Shown: positions 32,456 through 43,464 of the stretch, one piece after another | Position numbering within the stretch: position 1 is the first letter of the stretch | How the letters are laid out: each line of letters opens with the position of its first letter | Made by a program: the position numbers and the translations under genes | Source of the DNA: Brachypterus glaber | Lineage: Eukaryota; Arthropoda; Insecta; Coleoptera; Kateretidae | DNA: 64,000 nucleotides | Reading direction: 5' to 3' | Assembly: GCA_958510825.1 (NCBI GenBank) | Contig: OY294049.1 | Span: 35,678,774-35,742,773, forward strand | Notes under the pieces: model-generated | The model's database searches: none | What the model was told of the DNA's origin: nothing | Seen by the model: only the letters and a program-made list of their open reading frames with translations

Positions 32456-32625
32456 ACTATAACGCAGTGCTCAATAAGTTTTATAGTAAAAGATGTGACA
32501 AATATTATCAAAAAAAAAAAACTAACTATTATTCTGATTTCAAACAAACTTTGACCCTCGCATTTTCTTAAAATTATTTGTAAAATTTCGTTCAAATAAC
32601 TATCGATACATTTTTACATTTTTAG

Positions 32626-32799
32626 CAGGCCGAAAATTTTGTATGCTCAATTTCGAAAGTCAAAGGAGATTGGGTCGACCGGCAACGTGGTTTATTCTCG
32701 AAGAAGATCTGGAAGGTTGCGATATCCAGACTGCCATTCCTCTTGTCCGCTGACAGCCATGAAAATGTTTATGCAGATGCTCGTCTCTCTGAGCTTTAG
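32626..32799 (+). CDS. Candidate alternative terminal exon
   Basis: ACATTTTTAGCAG (32616-32628) is a pyrimidine-led tandem NAGNAG acceptor. From either AG, the frame compatible with the phase-0 host exon is open for 56-57 codons to TAG at 32797-32799, while a TAG lies in frame directly upstream, as expected at an exon edge. The composition is balanced, unlike the surroundings. The peptide includes FVCSISKVKGDWVDRQRG and ISRLPFLLSADSHENVYAD; it has no ATG near its start and no recognised domain. A possible AATAAA occurs at about 32892-32897. It could instead be a captured gene fragment, and the minus strand also has shorter open frames. It is absent from ATG-only ORF lists. Confidence 0.4.
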   Translation, partial: QAENFVCSISKVKGDWVDRQRGLFSKKIWKVAISRLPFLLSADSHENVYADARLSEL

Positions 32800-33597
32800 A
32801 CCGCTCTTTCACTGAAAGATCATACATTAGGGTAGTCCAAAAAAAATTATTTGCTTAATCTTTTCTATTTGCATGGTAAGAACCCCCTTAGAATAAAAAT
32901 TCATATAGACAACCCTAAGTGGTACTTTTAGGGCCCTAGAAGTCCTAAAATCACCCAAATATCGATAAAATTTGTATAAAACCAGCCCTAGTATTTGTAA
33001 TTTTATAGAATTTAAAAGCCTTGATATTTATATTTTTTTTATTTAAGTATAAAAATAAGCCTGCAATATCTTAGCCTGATAAAAACGATCCATAAAAAAA
33101 ATAAAAATAGCCTACATTTTCGCTTTTTTTGTATAAAATTCCAAGTCATCGTTATTATAATATATAATTACACAAGAGGCTGAGAATTATGCTGTTTTCA
33201 TGAAAATTTGCTGTCTGGAAATAATTACGACCGGTTCATCGCCCTACAGGGGCCCCTGAACTAATTATTTCCTTTGAAGAATCATAAGTAATTCGGAAGA
33301 TTATTTTTTAAAGATTAATAATATGTGAAACCTACTTTTATATTTTTTTTCATCGCAAAATTATATTAATTGTTTTATTGCTTATCTTAATATTTTTACA
33401 GGCATATTCTTTGATTTGGTTAATTTAATTCCATTCTCAATTGCTAAACTAAAACCTTTTTTGTCAATTTTTAAATTGCAAATTATGGTTTTGTCAGTAG
33501 TTTAGTCACTTACTGCAGTACTGACTAGCTCGGTATTGCGCTAGGCTATCAAGCATGTCCATAAAAGTCAACGTATAAAAACTGTCATAAAATTTTA
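32800..33597. other. Unassigned AT-rich sequence
   Basis: No gene or repeat recognised. A small self-complementary patch ATCGCCCTACAGGGGCCCCT lies near 33238-33257. Confidence 0.4.
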
Positions 33598-34312
33598 TAA
33601 AATAGTTTATTCTATAACTAGTATGGAATAGACAATATTCCGCGCCAGCGGAAAGTTTGTCATACGAGCAGGCAGGCGAGTATGACGGTCTCGAGAGCGC
33701 GGAATGACTATTCCATACGTGTTGTAGACTATACTCTTTCTTCGACTGCAAATATGAAACACTGTATGGCTTTAAACTGCGGACAAGGTTAAAGATAATG
33801 TTTTTGTGAATCGACATTGTAAATGCAACAAAACACATATTTTTAAATAAAGCAATTAATGTTATTTGATAATTTTATCAAATCAGTAGTTAAAAAATAT
33901 ATTTGTTTAACTTTAGCACATATTTACGAATTATAATGCAAAAATTGAAGGTTATGTCAGATTGTGACATATCAGGTTTAAATATTTAACAATAGATGGA
34001 GCAGTTTTAATTTTTTGAACTAAATTAATAAAAAACTGGTCAAATATTAAGAAAAACTAATAAACTTTATGTAATTTTAACGCAAAACTTTAAATTGCAT
34101 TAAATTATTCAATATTTCATGGTAAATTCTATATATTTTTGGTAATTTTGCTACAGTTTTCTTTACTGTTATAAACAAGAGATGGCACTACATGTGCTCA
34201 TTCTAACACTTGATACGGAATATTCATACCGTATCTAGAGCTAGAATGGATTCATTCTGTGTTTGAAAAGTGTTTATATTTGCTTACATTCTAAAGCAGT
34301 CGTAGAAAAAGA
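33598..34312. repeat. Family A dispersed repeat, copy 3
   Basis: Palindromic core at 33621-33718 (GTATGGAATAG...CTATTCCATAC). Colinear with copy 1 from the core through AATGGATTCATTCTGTGTTT and GCAGTCGTAGAAAAA, without the SINE, so it provides an empty site (TTAGCACATATTTACG near 33914). The 110-codon minus frame is repeat-derived. Confidence 0.8.
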
Positions 34313-34791
34313 ATATTTTGAGGTATTTTTTGTTAAATAACAAAGTAATGACAATTATTATAAATAGTAATATATTCATATTTAATTATTAATTAGTTTT
34401 ACGTATGAAATCTTATAGAAACACTGAAAAACAAAATACCACAGCGCTTCTCACTAGAATTTTCTACAGTAGAAAATTCGCAATATAATGATTGGACAGA
34501 AATAAACACGTGGTCATAAATATTGTTAAATGATTGGTTGATAATCGCTAAAATCAGAAATATATAGTTGGTTTTGGAAAACTGAAGATTTACCGACTCT
34601 TTTAATGTCAAATGTTATAGGAACTGTAGCTATTAGCAATAGCCAAACCATCCATCAACACCTTATATCCCCGTCTCATTTACAGAGGGGTGCTGCAACA
34701 AGAATTCCAAGAATGTTTCTAAAACAGTGGACCCTTCATTTTTTTTGGCTTCAAATGGGAATTTCACATTTGAATATTTCCATTAAATAAT
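34313..34791. other. Unassigned sequence
   Basis: Two open frames (34399-34611 minus, 34605-34790 plus) show no recognisable features. Confidence 0.35.
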
Positions 34792-35126
34792 TTTTATCCA
34801 ATACATACAGATAATAAGACAATTACCAGCTTTATTTTAAATAGATAAACTCAATAATAACCCCCGCGTGGCTTTTACTTTATTGAGTGGATAATTATTT
34901 ATTTTACCCACTAAACTGTCACTTGTCAAATTATTTTCTTGTAAATGTTAAAATTTTTAATAAAAATATGAATTCCTAAGCTATTTATTGGATAAAACCT
35001 TGTATGGCACTTATGGGTAAACCGATATTGCCCTCTCGAAAATTAACTTGCTTGGCTGAAGCCTTGCAGGTTAATTTTCTCATGGGCAATATCTTACTTT
35101 ACCCACTAGTACCATAAATAACTATT
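34792..35126 (+). mobile_element. Family Z hairpin element, copy 1
   Basis: About 335 bp, some 97% identical by eye to 47157-47494 and 53621-53955. Starts TTTTATCCAATACATACAGA, ends GTACCATAAATAACTAT. Contains two hairpins: CTCAATAATAACCCCCGCG..CTTTATTGAG, and GATATTGCCCTCTCGAAAAT paired with ATTTTCTCATGGGCAATATC. No coding frame. Class unknown; near-identity of copies implies recent spread. Confidence 0.85.
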
Positions 35127-35130
35127 TCTA

Positions 35131-35700
35131 CGATCTAATAGAAAAGTTAACATTTCTACAACAACAAATGAAGTTTTCAGATTCAAAATAACCTATTTCT
35201 TAGTATTTTACTTTTCTGACAGCACCATGACAGCAGGCAGAAAAGTGATTTTTTTCGCGCCCACAGTGTAGGCAACTGGCATGTCAATCGTAAAAGAGCT
35301 GTCAGTTATATTCGACGAGATTTTGGTCCTCCTTTTAATATGAAATTATTATTTATTTTGAATCAAATCTCAATTTCGTGTACTACATAATATTATTTTT
35401 AATAATATTATTTGTTGTTACGAAGGAATTACTGTGATAAGGATTTTTCTTTTACACCAACAGATTTGCAGAAAATCATACTCAAATGCTGTCTCAAATT
35501 TACTGTCTATAATTTATATATTTATTTATTTTAGATCGTAGAAAAAATGTTGTTTGTATTACGAGCGCAAAATGTGATTTCTGCTTCCGCGTGATTACTG
35601 ATCTCGGCTAGACGCCTCGATCAGCAAATTCCACGCTCAAGCAGAAATCAGTCATTTTGCGCTCTTATTACAAAAATAACTATTCTAGATAGTAATTTTG
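35131..35700 (+). repeat. Family AD hairpin repeat, copy 1
   Basis: Begins CGATCTAATAGAAAAGTTAA and carries TTTTAGATCGTAGAAAAAAT near 35530; the segment 35556-35671 is a palindrome (GAGCGCAAAATGTGATTTCT with AGAAATCAGTCATTTTGCGC; tip TCTCGGCTAGACGCCTCGA). Copy 2 at 58590-58886 has the same order but a collapsed hairpin. Confidence 0.75.
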
Positions 35701-36095
35701 GTTTATCAATAGTATTTTTAACAAAATACACTGCCCAGTAAAAGAGCTTTCCCATTTGTTTTATTATCAGATTCACTTTCAGCAACCATAAAAACCCCAA
35801 TATACCAATTTTCACGAAAACTACTCCCCGCCCCTCAGCGGGTGGATCTGAAAAAAATTTATTTTAAGATTCAGTTTTAGCGACCTCAAAAACCCCAATA
35901 TACTAATTTTCACGAAAACTACCCCCCTCCCCTCAGGGGGTAGAATTTTGACGAAAATATTGAAAACATTTAAAAATATTTACCCCCTCACCCCGGCAGG
36001 GGCGAAGTTAGAAAAATTTTATTATCAAATTCAATTTCAGCATACTTAAAAACCCCTATAAAGCAATTTTAAAATTTTTGTAAAAAAAAGGTAAT
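35701..36095. repeat. Three-unit diverged tandem repeat with C-rich blocks
   Basis: Units start near 35770, 35871 and 36029 with GATTCA(C/G)TTT(C/T)AGC and ACC..AAAAACCCC; each has AATTTTCACGAAAACTAC followed by a C/G-rich self-complementary block such as CCCCTCCCCTCAGGGGG. Unit spacing is about 100 and 158 bp. Confidence 0.65.
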
Positions 36096-36910
36096 TTTCC
36101 CCATTTGCCACCCTTGCCGCACCCTAATGTTCACCAAAATAACTGATCCGGAGCGAGCTTTTGGTAACATACCTGTATACCGATCGACCAACAAGCGACA
36201 ATTTTTTTTGCTTGATATTGAAAAAGGTCATAAAACGTAAAAATACGCAAAAAAAATAAATTTATTTTTTTCTATTTTTTAATTTTTTTTTGTGTCAATC
36301 AAAAACGTGATTTACGATTACTCTGGTATGGTCTGACACCACTAAGGGTTGGTTTATTTAAAATCGTTGTCATCGGTGTCCACTGTTCTTGTTTTTCCTC
36401 CCCACAGTTTGATTCTATCTACATTCTTTTTGCATTTCTCTCATTTCGATCATTTTTTCGCATTTAGCGTTAAAACACCGAAAAAAAACGAAAAAAAAAA
36501 CTCTTTTCCGCTCCTTTAAAATATATATATAAAAACATCCTCTGCGTGTTTTACTGTAAGCCGTAGTGTCTGTAGGGAATTCACATTTTTTCATTAAATA
36601 TCTGTTCAATTTATGAACAGACGGAAACTTTTTTTTATATTTTAGGGGAGATAAAAGCTACATTGGTCCATAGGCTGTTTTGTTTTAAAACATCGACTAA
36701 AACTTTTTTGACAGGTGATTCAATTTAAGTAAAATATTGTTTTAACAATTCAGTCTTTCTCAGATTATATCTTGAATTCTGTTTAATAATTGTTTTGTGT
36801 ATCACACAGGAAAAAATATTTTTTAATATTTTTTCTACCAGGGACGCCATTTCAGGTGTTATCAGGGGGGTAGAGATTCAGATACCTGCATCTTCTCCAA
36901 AAAATATATA
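36096..36910. other. Unassigned AT-rich sequence
   Basis: The stretch TTTGCCACCC..CCTAATGTTCACCA near 36110-36140 resembles 53400-53435; otherwise nothing recognised. Confidence 0.35.
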
Positions 36911-37153
36911 CAGGGTGATTAGTAACTGGCATGCCAAATAGATACCATTTTTCTTAGTTTTAAATCAAGAATTACCCCGCAGCATTAAAATGTTATTGGT
37001 GCTTGTTTTGTTCCCTATTCAATATGTCCATCTTGGAACTGCCGCAGCTCCCTTAGGGCTCATTTTCGGACCAATCTTTATAGGAACTTTTCTTTATAAT
37101 TTTGAAGTAAAATTAACTCTTAAATTTTGACATGCCAGTAACTGATCACTCTG
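36911..37153. mobile_element. Family C internal-deletion copy (C3)
   Basis: Starts TA|CAGGGTGATTAGTAACTGGC and ends CAGTAACTGATCACTCTG|TA. The middle keeps TTAAAATGTTATTGGTGCTT and CCAATCTTTATAGGAACTTT, but the left arm is cut to about 35 bp. At 243 bp it is a third of the full length. Confidence 0.75.
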
Positions 37154-37443
37154 TATAAATATATTCTTAAAAAAAAAAGAAAAGTAAAGACAAATATCAA
37201 TTTCAATAAAAGTTACTTTTTTGCGTAAAAAAGAATGTAGGTTTTCATGAGGGTTTTCCTTTTAAAAAACTAAGTTGACTTTGAAACGTTCTTGAAGATT
37301 AACTCAAAATTTAAAAAAAAATGTATTTCTTGCATTTTATTCAACAAAAAGAACTTATGACTAAACCATTTTTTTCTAAAATATTTGCTTGCTTTTTGAG
37401 ATACCATCATACCTAGTTCACTTTCTTATCATATTTCTGTATA

Positions 37444-38126
37444 CAGAGCGGTCCAAAAGTCACCCCCCCCCTCTTAACTTTTAAACGAGTTTAGATATCG
37501 ACTTCAAATTTAGAACTCTTAAATACGACAAGTTAAACTATCTTTAAGCATATATTTGATACTTTTAGCTCTTAAAATGTGGGCAGGGGGGCATGGGGCG
37601 ACATTTTTTTAAATGGAAAGGTGGGTCGTGTGATACATCATTTTAAAGCTTATAAAATTCTCCATTTAACTGTATATTTTTTATTTTTTTTAAACATTTT
37701 TTTTTTGGGTTTAAAATGGGGTTGAAAATGGGTATTTTTGTCAAAATTTCTCTAAAAAATCCAAACAATTTTTTAAAAATGCCTAATTTCATAATGAAAA
37801 AAAGTAAATTATACTTTTAAACTAATTTTAGTTGACATAAATAAAAATTAACAAAAAAAAACTTAAAAAATTATTTTTTTAGCACAAAAAACTGAAAAAT
37901 CAAAACTTTAAAAAACAAATTTTAAAAATGTATAGTTATATAGAGAATTTTATAGGCTTTAAAATGATGTATCACACGACCCACCTTTCCATTTTAAGAG
38001 ATAAAAGTATCAAATATATGCTTAAAGATAGTTTAAGTTGTCTTATTTAAGAGTTCTAAATTTGAAATCGATAACTCAACTCGTTCAAAAGTTAAAAGGG
38101 GGGGGGGTGACTTTTGGACCGCACTG
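37444..38126. mobile_element. Family D long-TIR transposon, complete copy (D1)
   Basis: TA|CAGAGCGGTCCAAAAGTCAC at the left and GTGACTTTTGGACCGCACTG|TA at the right. Arms of about 230 bp mirror each other (CTCTTAACTTTTAAACGAGT, ATATATTTGATACTTTTAGC, TCGTGTGATACATCATTTTA). The centre is AT-rich. The whole 683-bp unit could fold on itself. No coding frame. Partial copies are at 12550, 20018, 22866 and 49290. Confidence 0.85.
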
Positions 38127-38651
38127 TATGTGCCATCATTAGGTTACTTCCCAAAAAATAAAATTGAAAAAAGTGCAGTATGCTGATGAGTTTATCTTTC
38201 AGGAATAATTAAATTTTTTGCATACTCCCCAGATTTAAAAATATTACCATCGATCACTTAAATAATGATTAAGAAAAAGCGCAAAACATATTGTGCAGCC
38301 TACTCTATTGTTTTATATTTTAGATTATTATTTTTTGAGATCATACAAATCCACAATAATGCTTGAATCTCTAATAAATGCATAATAAATCCCACGAATT
38401 CTTTCGAATTGAAACGTGGCATTGAACTGGAATATATAATGTTGCAATTCCCTTATTCCCAATTCGTTACACATCATGTAATGCACATTTCCCCTCTTGA
38501 AATTCATTCTTTTTTCTGTGACAAATCGTTGTGCAGACATACACTATTATGCAGTGCCGTAGGTAAGAAAATTAAAAAAAAAAGTGTTTCCCTCTTTGAC
38601 CACCCTACTCTACCCCAATTTTTACCAAAAACAATTTAAGTTAAGACCTTT
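38127..38651. other. Unassigned sequence
   Basis: Overlapping frames at 38328-38540 (minus) and 38409-38639 (plus) show no domain; a one-off slightly GC-richer patch at 38400-38550 is unexplained. Confidence 0.35.
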
Positions 38652-39084
38652 GTATAAGGAATCAATGTTTTAAATTTAAAATCTTTAGCTTAAAGCATTC
38701 TCGAGTTATCGTTGTCACAAATTTTCTCCCACAGGCCGACAGAATAAAATAGATAAAAAGTCTATGGTGGGTTAAAGCCTGCGGACCAAAACTATTTTAA
38801 CCCAAAATTATTATTTTTTTTGTCAATCTTTTAAAAAGTTTATAAACACTAGAAGACTTTAAAACATAAGGATTGAATTTAGTCTTTAGTTCAAAGGGTT
38901 CTCGAGTTATCGTGGTCACAAATTTTCTCCAACAGATCGACAGACAAAAAATAGATAAAAAATCTATGGTGGGTTAGAGCCTGCGGACCAAAACTATTTT
39001 CAACACTTTTAACCCAAAATTATTGTTTTTATGTCCATTTTTTAAAAAGTTTGTAAACCCTAGTAGACTTTAAAATATAAGGAT
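38652..39084. repeat. Two-unit tandem duplication, about 200 bp each
   Basis: CTCGAGTTATCGTTGTCACA at 38700 recurs as CTCGAGTTATCGTGGTCACA at 38901, followed in both by TTTTCTCC, CAGA..GACAGA, ATAGATAAAAA, TCTATGGTGGGTTA and GCCTGCGGACCAAAACTATT. Same orientation, moderately diverged. Confidence 0.85.
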
Positions 39085-39777
39085 TGAGATATTAAAATGT
39101 ATTTACTTTAATAATAGGGACTGGTTTCAAATAGAAACATAAAAAAAACAAAATAAGTCGTATTTTTGAAATAATTAACAGTTTTAAATTAACATTTTTA
39201 ATGTGTATCTCAAATTATGAGAAATATAAGGGTCCTATAATGGGACTTCCGTTTTTAATTTTTGTCTATATAAGTACCCAAAAATTCTAGCTACGCCACT
39301 GCTACCATGAATGCATGTTTTATATATTGAAATGACTAATGCCTTCATCTAAATTTCCAAAATATATTAGACTTTTTTCGCGTTTTGTCGCGAACTTCCT
39401 TTTTTATTCCAACAACTCCTTTTCATGCAAATTGTCTATGTTATCTACATACTCCTACATCAAACGTATACAGATTTTATTTGCTTTTTTGCTTTTTAAA
39501 ATTCAAATTTCATATTTGATATACTTCCAAGTATACACATTTTTCTATACATAGAAGCATTCGTTTATGTTTTATTTACAAAAAGGTGTAAAAATCAAAA
39601 GAAAATGTACACTGTAAAAAATGTTTCCGGTAGGCAATACATTTTAATTACCGGCTCTAGGTACCAGAATGTTTAAAGATATTGTAAAATTAAAATTTTA
39701 CACTAAAATTAAATTTTTGCTTTTAGGCAAATTTCGTCCAGTTTCATACCGGTATACAGTAATTTTATAGTATATTA
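39085..39777. other. Unassigned AT-rich sequence
   Basis: The frame at 39339-39554 is AT-driven, hydrophobic and not recognisable. Confidence 0.4.
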
Positions 39778-39898
39778 AAGTACTAGTTTCATAACATACG
39801 TTTTTAGCGCACGAGTACAAGTTTTGAAAACGAGCCGCTTGCTGCGAGTTTTCTAAAGTACTAGTGCTCTAAAAACGTGTTATGAAACGAGTGCTTTA
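39778..39898. repeat. Palindromic hairpin repeat, single copy
   Basis: AGTACTAGTTTCATAACATA, GTTTTTAGCGCACGAG and TTTTGAAAACGAGCCGC are mirrored by GCTGCGAGTTTTCTAAA, CTCTAAAAACGTGTTATGAA and ACGAGTGCTTTA. Arms are about 55 bp. The architecture resembles families A, Z and AD, but the sequence differs. Confidence 0.75.
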
Positions 39899-40360
39899 TA
39901 CAATTTTTTCTATTTTGCTCTAAAATTTAAAAAAACTTACATTTAAATTGATGACTGATTTAGGGATTTTTGTTTTGGGTTGGCATTACAGTTTACACTA
40001 TGTTTAAAATTCTAAGAACAAATGATTTTTTAATATATTTTACAGTCATCTCTTCTTTTTTCACTGCAATTAACCAGTCCACAATTTTAACACGGTAAAA
40101 AATAACCCAAACACAAATTTTTGTAAAAAATTAAACTTTAAATCGACATTGACATTTGCACGCAAAACGTCAAGAGATAGGCTTTTGTATGTTGCCAACC
40201 CAACAGAAAAAAAAGTAGAGACCTCTTATGGGCCTATAAGAACAAGCAAAATGCGTGTGATTAGCTTATAAGAGTCGCAAAATAGAAAAAAATAATATTT
40301 AAAACTTGATTTTAGGGTAAAACTTTAATGTTATATTGTCATCGTAAATTTAAAGGGTAA
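39899..40360. other. Unassigned AT-rich sequence
   Basis: Nothing recognised. Confidence 0.4.
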
Positions 40361-40633
40361 ATTGAAGAGCTCGGGGGAACAAGGACATAAGCCACATTTT
40401 TTTAAAGCTTTGCTAATATTAAATAATTTTTTTTCTAATAAAAATCTTCTTATTTTGTAGTACTAAAATATGATAAATAATTGCCCTTTATAACATTATG
40501 TTTGGACTTTTTAAAATCGCCGGTCAAAAAAGTAACACCTGATTTCAGGATTTCACCAAAACCTTTAAAGTTGATTATCTCGAAATATGCCCGATGTGGC
40601 TTGTGTACCTTGTTGCCCCGAACGCTTCAATTT
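40361..40633. mobile_element. Small TIR element
   Basis: AATTGAAGAGCTCGGGGGAA plus CAAGGACATAAGCCACAT on the left is mirrored by GATGTGGCTTGTGTACCTTG plus TTGCCCCGAACGCTTCAATT on the right (about 40-bp imperfect arms). End relics occur at about 1957 and 3528. Confidence 0.75.
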
Positions 40634-40945
40634 AAAGATTCAGTTAACTCCTATTAAACAGTAAAACATTCTGTTTAAATCATATATATTTTTTAATTTA
40701 ATCTTTATTATTATCTAACTTTACCCCCATTTTTTTACAATATAATGCACACTAAAGTTTATTTTTTTAAGGTATAGTTATTTTAAACCTTCCCGCTTGT
40801 AAACAATCTCGAAATTACCATGGCAACGTAAGATACGCATACGTCATAAGCAAAATGACTAGGCCCAATTTACACAACCGTAAAACGTTGACGTGCCATT
40901 AACGAGAACAAAACAATGGTTTATTCCTCTAAATTATTGGAATAA
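40634..40945. other. Unassigned AT-rich sequence
   Basis: Nothing recognised. Confidence 0.4.
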
Positions 40946-41626
40946 AAGCGATTTTATAAGCAAATTTTGTTTCTACAGGAATACAAAAGTATCTTTAGCA
41001 ACAGCTTTATCAATTCTCTTTTTTTACATCAAAACATCATAAGAACAAAGTAAGTAAACAAAAATTATAAATTTTGGTTATGTTGACATTCAAAACAAGC
41101 CACATGCTTCAGTGTAAATCGTACTTTGTGGAGTATTTAGCGGCAAATTTAAATGTAGATATCTTTATGGTCTGTTTTTTCAAGCAAGATAGTAAATTAA
41201 AAATCGCACAGTGAATATTTTCAAAACAGATTCGAATATTGGATGTGCGAATATACTGCGTAGTTTATTTTATAAAATATAACTATATTCTATACACAAA
41301 CATATACTATTCAAACCTGTTGTAAAAATATTTACTGTGCGATTTTTAATTTACTATCTTGCTTGAAAAAACAGACCATAAAGATATCTGAATGTTTTAA
41401 TACATATAGTTATTTTAAATTTGCCGCTAAATACTCCACAAAGTCCAATATACACTGAAGCATGTGGCTTGTTTTGAATGTCAACATAACCAAAATTTAT
41501 AATTTTTGTTTACTTACTTTGTTTTCATGATGTTTTGATTTAAAAAAAGAGAATTGATAAAGCTGTTGCTTAAGACACTTTTGTATTCCTGTGGAAACTG
41601 TAGAAAATTTGCTTATAAAATCGCTT
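40946..41626. repeat. Large foldback (J), about 285-310-bp arms
   Basis: Left arm 40946-41229 and right arm 41316-41626 are about 85-90% complementary by eye, with an 86-bp AT-rich loop. Landmarks: AAGCGATTTTATAAGCAAAT, GCAACAGCTTTATCAATTCT, GACATTCAAAACAAGCCACA, GGAGTATTTAGCGGCAAATT, CAAGCAAGATAGTAAATTAA, each mirrored. The right arm holds a 30-bp insertion relative to the left. No coding frame, no second copy in the window. If transcribed within the intron it would give a long double-stranded RNA. Confidence 0.92.
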
Positions 41627-42165
41627 AATATAGTACCTATATTATAGTAGGACAGATGCCTACCTTTAGAATTTGTGCAAAGTAAGCTTTTTTTTGTTAT
41701 GGTGGCTGAATTTAATTTGTATGCATTAAATTAATCAATTTTATGGCTAATATAATATGCAATTTCATTGAAATTATATATTAATTCAACACGTTTAGTT
41801 TTAAAAAATAATTAAACAAATCTAAATAAAATTAAAATAATATTATATGGGTAGGGATGAACCTATTTAACATGTTACATGTAGACATATTTTCCAATTA
41901 GCATTAAAAAATTAATTAATTTGCATATTATAGTATTGATCAGGTGTATAAAGAAATGTAGAAGGAAAGGGAAAAATATTAAAACTTAAAATAAATAAAA
42001 AAAAAACTAGCAGAACTTTAAATCTAGTATTTTCAAAGTTTTTGCTTGTAGTCTGGTTCTAAATTTTTAAATTTCCCAAATTTACGAACACCCATCTATT
42101 ATTAACTTCACGTGCTATATTTTCCTCATACCTTATCTCCTTTTTTTATTGATGAAAATAGTATA
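41627..42165. other. Unassigned AT-rich sequence
   Basis: Nothing recognised. Confidence 0.4.
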
Positions 42166-42891
42166 CAGGGTGATCAGTAACTCCATGCCAAAATTTAAGA
42201 GGTAATTCTACATCCAAAAATATGAAAAAAAAGTTTCTATAAAGGTTGGTCCGGAAATGAGCCTTAAGCGAGCTACGGCCATTCGAAGATGACATATTGA
42301 ATGGGGAATAAACAGCATCAATAAAATTTTAATGGTGCAGGATGTTTCTTCATTTAAAACTGAGCAAAAAAGTATTCTTTACCAAAACACCTAAATTTAA
42401 TATTAAAGGAGTAATAGCCTTTTAAAAAGTAACGTTCTTGGTGGCACAAAATGTTACTTCCTCTTAGTTGCATTTTTTTTAAACGGTTGCTCCTACAGTG
42501 TTACACTATATGACATTTTTTATGTATTCTTACTCAAGGAACCCATATTTTTTACAAACAATCCAAAAAAAGTGCATATCAAAAAGTTTGGGGCAAAAAT
42601 GTGTTAAGCCTAATACATTTTTCCTTCTAGGGACGCCTCTGGATAATTTCAAAAAAATAAATTAAAATAAACTTATTGCCCTTATTAATACTAGTATACA
42701 TGCAAAAGCTCGTCGCTCTAGCTTAAAGGGTGCCAAAGTTATTCATTAAAAACCTTATTTTTATTACAATTTTAAAGGGCCATAGCTCCTTTATGGCTGA
42801 TTTGCGGACCAACCTATATAGGAACTTTTTTTGATATTTTTCGATACAGAATATCCTCTTAAATTTTAGCATGGTAGTTATTGATCACCCT
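42166..42891 (+). mobile_element. Family C long-TIR transposon, copy 2
   Basis: Colinear with 23458-24169 over its whole length: TA|CAGGGTGATCAGTAACT, TTCATTTAAAACTGAGCAAA, AAAGTAACGTTCTTGGTGGC, AGTATACATGCAAAAGCTCG and the end AGTTATTGATCACCCTT. The last terminal base pair and the right TA are altered. Confidence 0.85.
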
Positions 42892-43297
42892 TTAGTTGGG
42901 TAAAATTTAAATCATTTGATTTTTTTTTGTATTTTTATACATTGTTTTACTTTTACATCCTTTTGTTATAACCTTAAAATATAGATGTCATTTAATGCTG
43001 TAAACTACCAATATAGTATTATGTTAAACATACCCGTTGTTAAAATCTGTATATTTATGAATATTGGCAACGTGTAGAGCACAGGGGGAAGCCTGCTATG
43101 ATACATAATGCAGTTGTGGTATTTTTATTGCTCGTTTTACGTACTTTAGTTTGATATCGGATGGCCCATAAACGTGCAAAACTTTATGGTGCATAGTTGC
43201 TTTAAAAATTATGAAAAGCTTATTGCACGTAGTGGGAAAACGACTATCCTGCACACACAAAAAAATAAATGTTAATTTATATCATATACTGGGCATA
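42892..43297. other. Unassigned AT-rich sequence
   Basis: Nothing recognised. Confidence 0.4.
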
Positions 43298-43446
43298 AGG
43301 GCATATCCACAGGCTCGCATAAGAACGTAATACATAACAATGCGATGCCGTGATTGGCTTGCGATGCGGCCATGTATCATGCAAGCCAATCACAGCACCG
43401 TATTTTTATATTTTATGTTCTTATGCAAGTTTCTGGATAGGCCTTA
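43298..43446. mobile_element. Palindromic MITE, family F copy 3
   Basis: AAGGGCATATCCACAGGCTC, GCATAAGAACGTAATACATA and GCCGTGATTGGCTTGC pair with GCAAGCCAATCACAGC, TTATGTTCTTATGCAAGTTT and GGATAGGCCTT. Arms about 65 bp with an 18-base tip GATGCGGCCATGTATCAT. Best-preserved member in the window. Confidence 0.85.
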
Positions 43447-43464
43447 ACATGTTACATATGTTAG

